From positions 256,501 through 320,500 of the forward strand of contig JAVGVS010000308.1 in NCBI GenBank assembly GCA_032718565.1: a DNA stretch of 64,000 bases. The letters run 5' to 3'. The DNA is from Distichodus sexfasciatus. Its lineage: Eukaryota > Chordata > Actinopteri > Characiformes > Distichodontidae. The position numbers were made by a program, and so were the translations under genes. A model generated the notes under the pieces. That model was not told the origin of the DNA. It was given only the letters and a program-made list of their open reading frames with translations, and did not search any database. Shown piece by piece: positions 32,680 to 44,200 of this stretch (position 1 is its first letter; every line of letters starts with the position of its first letter).

Positions 32680-33495
32680 AAAAACAGCTTCATTACCACT
32701 GAGGTACTCAGGAGCAAGGTACCGTCCCCAAGCACTGCTCCCCCGGGTGTTTCCCTTGTTAGCTGCCCACTGCTCCTTCACTGAGGGATCCAATGCAAAG
32801 GTCACATTGGTGACCCTCCACGGCAACAAGGCTCCAATTAAACATACTTAGCGAAGAGGTTCAGCAGCGTTTATGTTGCGTGGGGGTAAAATTTTGGATT
32901 TTTGTTTTTAGTGTTTTTGAAACAGTGGAAGGTCTATATACTGTACTGTGTGAATAAATTTGGCTGGCTTTCCTTTCCATCCCTAAGCGTGACTTTCTTG
33001 AGGGTGAGAATTCAATTCAGCAGAATGTTAAAGTTTTCCTGTTTTAGGCGCTACTTCAATATTTAGCGAAAATCCACTGGTGTTAAGCGTGAAGATATTT
33101 CTCGGTCATCTCCGTCTCCCGGTTCTTCAGTTAACCTAACGCAGGTAGGCTATCCGTGTGGCTGTGAATGCAGCGTAGGCTAGCGTAAATGCAAACGTAG
33201 CCGCGACCGCACCAAGCGTCTGTGAGTGCTACGTTGATAGTCAACTTCAAAGGCAGATTTCTCAGTTTCTCACTTGGCGTGACAGGAGAAACCCGACTCC
33301 TTTGAATGTTGATATCTCAGTCATATGTCGTCCCATTCATTCCATATAGGTATCGTTTTGAGGCATGATTTATGTCCTTCCATGAAAACATAACTCAATT
33401 TTGAAAATTTGCGACAAGCGACTGGCTTTGCCGTGGAGGGCCACATTTGGTTGTGGTACACTGTGTGCTGTGCTATGTTCACAATGACAAATAAT
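32680..33495 (+). mobile_element. SINE family B copy split by MITE C
   Basis: The SINE runs to AAAGGTCACATTGG at 32810, is interrupted by the MITE at 32811-33445, and resumes as TTTGGTTGTGGTACACTGTG. This shows insertion of the MITE after the SINE. Confidence 0.85.
32811..33445. mobile_element. MITE family C, copy 3 (reverse orientation)
   Basis: Ends TGACCCTCCACGGC and GCCGTGGAGGGCCACA. The interior is the reverse complement of copy 1 (AGGAGAAACCCGACTCCTTT). About five bases (TTTGG-like) appear on both sides as a short target duplication. Confidence 0.82.
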
Positions 33496-33499
33496 CCCT

Positions 33500-35985
33500 C
33501 ACATCCCTTGCAGTCGGCCACTTTGTTTTCCATCCAACTGGATTTCAGAACATTCACACCTGGGCTTGGGTAGAACACCACCAGAAAAGACTGATCAGGT
33601 GGGATGGAAAACCCGCAGGAGTCTGGACCTCCAGGACTGGAGCTCCCCATACCCATGAGCTAGCTTGAGACGTTACCATTTAAAAGTAGCTTCCCCAAAA
33701 CGGTCAAGTCAACGGTCAACCCCACGGCAAAAAAGGCACGGAACAAAGTGAAAATTCATTTTTTTTAATTAATACCATACATGAATCATCAATAGCAGAC
33801 ACTAGAAAAAAATATATTTATCAAACGGCCACTATCAAAGAGGCTCTACAAGAACACAAAGGGGTTAAAGGTTACCCTTCAATGGCAATTTGGTGAATAA
33901 TCGCAAACCAACGCTGGGTCCATTCAGAGTAAGAGTCGAACAATGTGTTTAAGTTTCATATAAAATATCCACAGAGTTGGGCACAAAACTTGGCTGGATT
34001 CTTTTTTTCCTCCCCCGTTAGACCGGGGCGGAATGCCTTCCGGAGTTTAAACCCGCTAAATTTCACATCAGTGTTCTTTTGTGTTTTTTTTACATAAAAA
34101 CTGGTTTTAAATAGTGTGACAAAGTTGAAAGAATTTGCTTTTGTACGTCACACGTTTCTCAGAATAAAATATCGAGGTCATCTGTGAAAAAGAAATGAAA
34201 AGGCAGCATCAAATTTCCGGGTTACGTGTCAGAAAAGTCACATATTATACATAATAATAATAATAATAATAATAGTTTCCATGATGCAATGTTAAGCTTT
34301 AAAAAAATAAATACATTGTACACAGAAATAACTATCATCTACTGTTGTGAACGGTGGCGATGATTCATCTAAAACATTTTCTACATGGTTAAGTTTTATT
34401 TTTTTTTACATCAGACTGTAAGTCCTTAGGGACGCTCTAAAGAGGAGTAAATACAATTACACTTATACAGAACTTAGCTACAGTCTTAAATATACAAGCA
34501 CAAATACACAAACAAAAAAAAAATAATAAGAAAAAGGATTCTTCATAGAAGCAAATACACAAGGGGTGAGATTAAAGTTTCTTGCTCTTGGCTCCTTGGT
34601 CTATAGCATTTGTCTGCATTTGAAAGAAAGAGAGGTCATTTATTTGGGGGATGTGAAAGTGACAAACTGTTGACTAGTAAAGGGGGCGAATAGGATCAAC
34701 AAACCCGGAAAATCCTTGGATTTGAGTTGATGAGTAAGTGATAGTAAAATATTGTCAAGTTTCCAGTACGCAGACATTAAAAAAATGCCCAGCGATGACT
34801 GAAATAGAGACTTTCTGGAAACAAAGGAATAGGTCTCCATGCGGTTTCCAAACATACATGCCATGACAACCTAATTTTATTACATATTTAACAGGATTTT
34901 AACTCATAAAAATACATAATAATAAATCATCATCGTTTCTAGCATTCTCCAGTTACAGCGTTAACTCCATGTTTCAATAGGGAAAGATAAGAACAACAAA
35001 ATGTACTATGCTTTTATAAGAAAAATAGATTGAAAGTACAGTGACAACAGTGCAAAGAATAGTCAGGGTGTCTGTTACTTGCTTATAAATTGATACAAAA
35101 ATAAAAATAAAAGTTGGAAAATAAACAAACAAACAATAAAAACACCTCTGTGGAGCCCGGCTTCTTGGTCAGGCAGCTTCTGCATACGACCATACGGAAC
35201 ATGACCAGAACTCCAGTACCATCAAGGTTTACACTTTTAATTTTATTCATTTATTATTATCATTATTATTGTTATTATTATTTTTTAAAGACTTTACGTA
35301 GTGGTTCTCAACTCCGGTCCTCAAGCTCCGGAACTGTACAGGTTTTTGTTCCAACCAGGTCCTACAAAAACAAATAATTTAGTTTCGATATTAAGAATAA
35401 ATGCCGTTTTTGAATCTGCGGTGCACACAAAAGCTATCAACCAGCTTAATTAAAAATGAGGACCCTTCCCTGTGAAGTGAGCACAACAGAAACTGCCATG
35501 CGTGCTCAAGCACAGCACACGTACAGGAGACCCGAGGTTGGAACAAGAACCCAAACAACACGGCTGCCTTCGCTAACTCTGCTGATCGGAGGCCCGGAGA
35601 GCTCCAACTGAGCAACAACAACTTTTTTTTTTTTTTTTTGTAATCTGAGCGGGAGGAGGACGCACGGTGAGATCCTCTTAAAAAGAAAACGGGACAACAG
35701 CTATTTGAAATGTTAAAATCGAATTCAAGTTCATTTTTCAGTCCTACAGCAATTTGCGAAGCACAAGGGTCACGCGTTAAGAGGAAAAAGCAGAGTCTGG
35801 CCAGTGAGTACTCCACAGAGCGGAACACTACGACACGAAGGCAGGCTTGTTTTTAGGAACCGAGTGCCATTCTGAGCTGAAGAGGGGATGGGGTGGGGGG
35901 TGCGTTTCATTTCAAACTGGACCCTTGACTTCCTTCGCGCCTGTCCCCTCTAGCCACCCCCTCCCCGAATTGCGAGTGCTGTAGT
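33500..35985 (-). other. ldb1: ldb1 3' UTR and downstream intergenic sequence
   Basis: No coding signal. AATAAA on the minus strand at 35242-35247 and 34395-34400 are candidate ldb1 polyadenylation sites, giving 3' UTRs of roughly 0.75 or 1.6 kb. It contains an (AAT)n run near 34255 and AT-rich homopolymers. Confidence 0.4.
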
Positions 35986-36216
35986 CTACTGGGCCGATTG
36001 GGAGGTGGGGTTGTCGCTCTTGCTCTCCTGGCTGGAGGGAGCTTTGTTGTTCCAGGGGCTGTTGTTGCCCAGAGCTGGCGAGTTGGTGAAACTGTCCTCG
36101 TCATCGATGCCATTGGCCGCATCAAACTGCGTGTTCTCCAGTCGCGTGATCAGCCGCTCATCCTCGTCCCCGAACTCCCCTCCCATCAGTGTGGGCTCGC
36201 CCACCACCATCACGTC
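35986..36216 (-). CDS. ldb1: ldb1 exon 11: LIM-interaction domain and C-terminus
   Basis: Seventy-six codons plus TAG, from DVMVVGEPTLMGGEFGDEDE to NPTSQSAQ. Acceptor gtcccctgcag. Confidence 0.97.
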   Translation of the reverse strand, partial: DVMVVGEPTLMGGEFGDEDERLITRLENTQFDAANGIDDEDSFTNSPALGNNSPWNNKAPSSQESKSDNPTSQSAQ

Positions 36217-39200
36217 CTGCAGGGGACAGGAAGGGGCGCAAACATTATCCCCGCCAAAACGGGGGTGCTTCCAGGGCTCGCTTCCTCTCCCAACGCCACT
36301 TCCCCACAGCCAACGGCGCTCCACTGTGCCCACCGTACTCGAGAACGTCTACCAGCTAATGAACTCGCAATCTGAATTTCTGGTCTATTTCTGCAAACCG
36401 CACCCTATACTGTGGCCTTCAGTCGCTCGCTAGCTTTTGAGAAAAAGCGATCAGCGGTGGGCATCCCTGATCCTTTAGTGCTGCACGGGTTCAATCGATT
36501 CCACCTCGGGTCTCCGACACTGGCTGTTTCTCGAGCTCAAATCATCCTAAACAAACAGGGTCAGACCGACTGACAAAAAAGGCACAGAAACCCCACAGAC
36601 CTGCGGCCCTGAAGGACCAGGGACTGCCCAGCATTGGATCACGTCCACATGTCTCTACGTTGGGTCTCTCTGTCTTAGTTCATGCAAACCTTTCCCGGTG
36701 CCCGCCGCCCAGGCGCGTGCCGCCCCCGTTACCTACAGGCTGGTATTAAAGGAGATCAAATCGAGATGCTTACAGGTACCTGGCTGGAGAGGGCGAAGCT
36801 GCTGGCCGGACTTTTCTTCTTGCTGTTGCTGTTGTTGTTGTTGGCGCCTCCGCCGGCGCTCGCCGTGCTGCCGCCAGACATCTTCCGTTTCCGCCGCTTG
36901 TTGGGCGCCTGTCTCGCCGGCTCAGCTGTTGGAGACATGTTCCTGTTAGAAAAGTGTGACGAGGGGCCCGGAGCCTGTCCCGGGAACTACGGAGGGACGC
37001 GAGGTGGGGACCAAACACACCAACACACTCACAGTCACACCTAGGGGGGCAATTTAGAGAAAACCCACGCCAACGCCAAAAGGCAAGACATTTTCATTAA
37101 GCCCGTTACCTGGTGGGGCGACCATCCTTTGCCATTTCTGAAATAAGCAGGTCTTTAAGCAGTCTCTGGGACTGAGGCTGTACGTCTTGTGTCTGGACAT
37201 CAGCTCCTGCATGGGCTCCAGAATTACACAAAGCTAAAGAGACAAGAACAAGAGCAAATCAGCTTTTCAGGCAGAAAGTCGTAACGCTGAAATTAATGCC
37301 CGTCATAAAACATAGTAATTAATAGTGACAGACTATGTCTACCTTTTAGGGATGCATGACGATGTGGTGTTAATTTGTGCCAAAATTATGAGGACGCAGT
37401 GCAACGTTCGTGCGAAAAAAATCTCGTCTTTACACTCTCAACTGCGTGTTTGCCTCACTTAGCCAACGTGAGCTCGCACATGGGCTGTGTCCCGATCTGC
37501 ATACTACCACACTTCATAGCATGGTAGGTAAGGCGTTCTTCTAATACTTTTCAATGTGGTAGTATGCATCTTGTAGCTTAATGGCTCTCTACGCACTAGG
37601 TAGTGCACATGGAGTGCCACATGCGCCCTATTTGACTTGATACACTACATAGGGCGGGAAGTGACTTTTTCCTAAGATGCTGTGCACTACGCTCAAAGTG
37701 CTCCACCCCTGCTCCACTTGGCGCTACGTTAGAAATAATTGCGCTATTATTGTTCCAAAATTGGTGGAACTTTGGCAAGCAAAATATCTCGTCTTAACAC
37801 GCCCAACTCTTCATGCACTCATGCTCGACTCTGACTCTGGCATCACCATCGGCAAATATAAGCATGAAAAACATCGGATTATGAGTCCCATTTTGTGCAT
37901 CCCTACTACCTTTATTATAAAAAGTAAATTTAAGCACTCGACATTGTTTAATATAAGTCTGCACACTGAACAAAGTTTAAAACTTCACTTATAAACTAGT
38001 CATGTAAACAGCTAAAGCCTCCAAACGGCTGCATGATTCATCTCATCAAATGACGGGGAAAAACACTTAGCACTGACTGGAATTCCTTCCAGGAATAACT
38101 TCCGTCCCGTCAGGAATTTTGTCAAAACAAATACTGTATATCTATTACGGCAGCAATATAACAATAATCCCACGTTTCCGTTTCAACCGAGATATAACAC
38201 AACATAAATGCCACGTTTTTATTGCTCCTGGTTTGCTGTACTTACTCGGAGGTAGTTTAACGTGGAGTTGGACAACCCACATCTTGTGATGTTTTTCGAC
38301 AGCTGGTCAAGCATCTGGGGGTCTTGGGCCTGTTAAGGCGGCAGAAATTTGCAACACTTACTTTAACGGATCATACAAATGGGAACATGTCTTCATTGAT
38401 AAGATCCAGAGACGAGTACCAGCCTGCTCCCAATTATTTGGAAAATATGCAGCAGAGCAGAAACCAATGTGACAATCATGATGATACAGATCGCCCAAAT
38501 TAGTCTGAATGCAGTTAGACAAACTTGAGGTGGAATAAAAAGACTAAGGACTGAAAAAGAACAGATACAATGTAAAGACAATACAGGGCGTTTCACCTCC
38601 CTCTGTAATTAGGCCACCAAACTCCCAAGTGTGGCGTCCTTATGACTGAGGTTTCTGCTCCTTTATTTAGCCATGCTTTAAAAGTCAGCTTTGTCAGTTT
38701 TAGATGCAGCAAAAAACATTTAACAGCGCACTCACATGCATGGCCAGTATGCTTCGCGGTACGACCTCACGGTGCTGTCTGATGCTGAAGTGCCACGTCT
38801 TTATGCGCATCATGTCGTCAAACATGAACTCCAGATACAGCCGGCCTTCCACACAAACCTGGAGGGTTTAAACAGGAGAATTCAAACACTGCATTTAGGG
38901 AAGCTAATCGTATTTAACGTTAAAACGTTAGAGCTTTTTGTTCTTATTGTAAAAGTCACCAATGGCATCATGTCGACACCACCGGAAGACCACAAGAAGG
39001 CTTGCTGTATGCCTCGTCTGACACCACGTTCATTTGAAAGAGAAATAAACGGGCAACACAGAGGCAAGTCGTACTCATCATTACTTTTCCGTCCCAAACA
39101 GATTGAGTCAAACAATATAAACAGATTAACTATCGTTCACAGTGAGTTTTCTCATTTCCAACTTTGGTAAATGACAGATTTTTCTAAATTCTTTCAAAGT

Positions 39201-41253
39201 TACATTTACATCAACGTATTATTATACTGAATTTAAGGTGTAGCTGAAAAATCATAAAACAATTTGATACATGACAACAATAAAATGTTGTATCCTCAAT
39301 AACATCTCACTCAAACTATTTTTAACTTTTGCAACATATTGTAACCACGTGTTTGTGTGATGGGCAATATTCATTTATTCAGTCACTCATTATCCGAACC
39401 GCTCAATCCCAACCCGGGGTCGCTGGCGCACCGGAGCCAATCCCGGGACCAACCAACACACGGCAGAGACCTGTGCCCGACCTGGGGAGCGAACCCTGGA
39501 CCTCCTCACTGTGAGGAGGCAGTGCTGACCGCTGCGCCACCGTGCCACGTGAGGGGCAATATAATAATCAATTTGCAAAGGTATGAGCAAAGGTACAGCG
39601 GTCTCTATTAGACTGTCAGCAAAGAATTAACATTACTGTTAAATATCTTTATTCACACAAATACGTTTTTTTGTTAAAGAGGAGAGTACCTGTGTAAACA
39701 TGGGTTTTCCGTTTTGTGTGACCATGGTGCACTGATCGCAGTCGAGGGACACAAAGTTACTGTGGAACGACTCCTTTGGATGCTTCAGGACGTAGAACAG
39801 CTCTGTAGCACCTCCCTCAAAAATACTCCTGAAGTAACGCGGGATCAACGTCCGACCGATGGCTGCAAAAAGCATCATAATTACAACTTTCACACTGCAG
39901 CTTTAACTTGGCTCCTGCAAGAGTTGCACACAGGAAGTCTATTTATACTCAAGTTAGCTCATCACAGATCTTACATCTGATGATTAAATTTAACACGGGA
40001 GAGTTACCAGAGTTCACTTTTTATACACGCAGAATTTCTACAACAAAGGTGTCTCACTATAACGCTTGGGTCCATCTTCCAAACAGAACGTGATGGTCAG
40101 CATTGCGTCATCTTCGAAAAATTCCGTAGTGAAGGCATCCCACCACAGATTATCACAGTCCTGCTGTGGGACAAACAAACAAAACACACATACATAAAGA
40201 GGATATTTAAAACTCTTAAACAGAATATATTGCACTGTATGAGGGGCTGACTAATTTTTTCCAGAGTCTTTCCCAGTACCAATCATTACAAATCAAGGAG
40301 ACAGATAAGCAATATTTTGTGGCAAAATAAGTCTATAAAAATTAAAAGTGGAGACAAAATTAAGAATAAATTAATCCAATACTAAACTTAAATTAAACAC
40401 AGTTTAGCATGTGTTTAATTCTTTTCATCATGCTTTCAAACCAAAAAGTTACAGGAGCTCCCAGCTTCTATGCCAAACTTATAATTCCTTCAGTGTTGAT
40501 AAACTTCACTTTTTAGGTCAAAACTAGGCTTAATCCATGCCCAAGAAACTAGCTCTTGATGTGTAACAGTAGCGACTTCAAGCAGAGACGAGTGACTACA
40601 TCAGAGCCAAAATGGAGCATTTTCAAATACGGTTGTTTTAACAACATACAGGTCAAGAAAAAAATAAAAACACCAATAAACCTAAAAATGCAAAATATCA
40701 ACCGCAATCGTTCGATCCATACTTTGCACACAGAGTGAATTCATCAAGAAGGCAGGAAGGCTGTGTTTACCTCTGTCCAATTCTGTAATCGCTTATTGAG
40801 TTCAAATATTCTGTAGTCTGTCTGATTTCCATACGGCGTGTGCCTCCTGCAACGAGACACGGTCAGGTGAGTCAGATTCACGGTTGCCTTCATTCACTTG
40901 CATCACGACATCTACAGATAACAGCTGTTTAAAGTGGCTTTTACACTCACCCTATTCCAGGCTCCATGTACGAGGGCGGATACATCGGCGTTGGTCTGCA
41001 ATTCGGGACACATGAGATACATATTAATAAAGCAACACCAAAAACTGTACAATTTCCTGACACTGGAAGAGAGAGGCTCACCCCACATCTCTGTCAAGCA
41101 TTGTGCCTGGGTGGAAGGGGGGGAAGGCACTACCGTTGGGGGGCTCCTTCGGGGAGTACAGCTTGAAGGACTTGGACGAACAGCCTGCCACAGAAAAGGG
41201 GGCAGAAAATTTTCACATAATCAAGAGAGTAGAATTCAGAAATATATATACAC

Positions 41254-41288
<35 letters not shown>

Positions 41289-44200
41289 GCTGCAGTGAAT
41301 ACATCTGTATAGCAAACTGTATATTGGTATCTGTACTGTCTAAAGTCCTTGTGTGTGTGGAATAATAAATCTGACATGAGTTGGAGGGTTATAGTTTATA
41401 TAACGACATAGAGCATAATGCCTTCAGCTGTGAGACTTGCAAAATGAAATACCATCTCCTTTTTGCCTTTACACACAGTATCATGTGACCACATGACACT
41501 GGGTCACACACACACCCCATCCCCCACGCTGCTGCTGCTGCTGTTAAGTCTCGCATCTCTAGCTAAGCATGCATATGGCAAAACAGGCTTAAAAATACTA
41601 AGAGTAACATTTCTTTTTCTTGATTCAACATTTACTCACATACAGTGAATGAATTCGCTTATAAAATCTCTATAAAAGTCTACACTAAGACTCAAAACCT
41701 ATTTATCAGCTGATTGATCCACAGGATACTACAATTAAGAACATCGGGTCTGCGAATTCATTTTACCCTCTTTAACACATCTATCCAGACATTTACAGCT
41801 CCTTAGTCATCATCTATTTTCCATCATCAAAAACAGCCATCACAGAGTCACAAGCCAAGACCCGTTAACCCACAAGCACTCTCAATGTGACTGAATGATC
41901 AGAAGCTTTACCCATCCCCCTTCTCCCCAACACATGCAAACGTCAGCCACGTAATCCCTCTCTCATTTTACTACATGCAGAGGCTCCAGGCTCCTTTACT
42001 AGCAAGCTGCATCACCTACTGTTCCTTTCATCTTTAATCCTTAATCAATCGGTGCCATTGTTTAAGCACTGCTGACCACACTGAACACCCCACAATGAAG
42101 TTACTTTGACTTGACCAAGCCCCACCACATGAACATGGGCACAATCTTAACCAAAACACACTATGCATAATGAAGACTACAGCTTGTCGTGTATGCATGT
42201 AATATTTTGGAACATATATCTAATGACTACAGCTAACAAAAGCTACTGTGCAAATGTCTTGAGCTACACTTGTTTCTTGTTCTTTCAAAGTTCCATTTTA
42301 ATGTAGTTTGAGGGATAATATTTACATGTGGGCTTGCATGTGCTGCAATAATATCTCCGGACCTACTGTCAATGTCATAGCAAAATACAAAGAAATGAGG
42401 AGTGGCTCAAACGTTTGCAAATTAATATATGCATAATGAACTTTAAAGTTGTTTAGTTCTGTTCGAGTATCCAGGCCCCTAACCAGCAAGCTTAGGGAGG
42501 CAATGGCAAGCAAAAATTCCCTCTGTGGTGAAGAGAAAGAATCCTTTCAGAGGAATCAGGAGACTCCATCCTCCTCTAGGCAACACCAGATTGAGCTCTT
42601 GCATTGGAAGTGTGTATGTACAGTATACTTGGGAATAGAAGGTTTTAGTAGTTAGATGATCAATTAATAAACTAGCTCAAGAGGTCACAGTAGATACCAG
42701 ATGACAAGATGTCCGTACTCGGAACATGCCACTAATTTCTCTAACTTTCTCAAATGCATCTGCTTAATCTTTTTTTCTAAATAACTTGCGGGCCACGAAT
42801 ACCATGCATCATATGAAGTAGCAATCACAAGTACATGCTGTGTGTCCTGCATTCAAAAGGAAGAACATTCAAATATGGTTTTTCCTCCAAAACTGCACAT
42901 GCAAACAGACCTAAATTAGTAACTTCTGCTTTCTTTGGGTTTATCACTTATCCTAACATTTTTACAGAAGCAAATGATGGATAAGTTTGGAACTACAATT
43001 TGCGTAAAATGCAAAGACGAATTCAACAAATCGCTGACTTGAACATAACAACCAAAGTCTGTCAAAACCTTTTCATTAATCTACATTACACGTTAACTCG
43101 GAGTACAGCTCAGCAACTATAAAGGTTATCAATTACACAAAATAAATCGAGAACACAATACTTACACGATCATATCAATACATAGCGGCAGTGTTTGTGT
43201 TTACGCATATTCACTACGCACGTTAACGTCGACAAACTCACGTAATGGCTGTAGTAATCCTACAAGTTACGGAGAAATCCTGCGTGGAAATATTTGCAAT
43301 AACAAAACGCCTGTAGTTTATGATAGCAACTGGCATTGACGTGAATACAACGCGTAATTAAACGTTTCTTGTTGCTACATCGTGTTTCAAATTTTAGGAA
43401 ACCCCCCCCAAAAAAACATTTAAATGTGGTAAACTCACTCGTGTCCCACGTATGGTTCAAGTTAGCGTTTAGCGCCACTAGCTACAATGGGCTGTGCGCT
43501 TTTAGCTCGCTTTAAGCCGGTTGTAGTCGTGTTTCTTTTATCAGAGTGATATGTACAAATGTAAGGGAGATAGATATTTCTCAGCATTGCACGTATGAAA
43601 ACTGGTCTGCCTATATAAAGCTAAACTTTTCCTCCATGGCCCAGCTTGGAGGGTACAGAGCCGCTGCTCTCTCTCAGGCGGCCTAGTGCAAGGCCCCGAG
43701 CAGCTTCACACGTTTTAAAGAAACCGCACAACAAACACGGCCATTTACAGCAAGCATCTAAATGCATTCCGATATACACGTACTGGTTTTTCCAAACAAA
43801 TGCACAAGTGAAACGCAATTTCCAAGAGCCTTAAGCCTTCTTTAAACAGGCGGGACCTACCTTGCACAGGAAGAAATCTCCCCTTCTCTCCTCAAGTACG
43901 ATCACACGGAATTACACGTTTCCCCCTTTAAACGGCCATTGCAATGGTAAATCGCACCCAGGGTGTTTTAGCTGATGGAATTTCCAGGAGCAAAGGGACA
44001 GCCGTCTTTGCAGACCAGACCCAGAAGAGCAAAGTAAGTTGCCTGTGCACGCAGCCCCTTTGTTCCTCGCACGGGGCCACGAACAATAGCGTTGGCGCTC
44101 GCTCCGCGCTTCACCCCTGCAGCTCCCCCTGCTAAATCCACCCCATCCCCCATGCAACACGGTTATATCAGCAGCCCGGATTTTCTACTTCGTATTATGC

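Noticed and set aside
35391..35828. 145-codon open frame on the minus strand downstream of ldb1
   Set aside because: Contains a poly-Lys stretch from a homopolymer and a common dispersed repeat; no family similarity, probably 3' UTR or intergenic.
36926..36943. Acceptor tctaacag before GAACATGTCT for ldb1 exon 10
   Set aside because: It puts the exon out of frame; the acceptor 18 bases further gives APP-AEPARQ, equal to human APPAEPTRQ.
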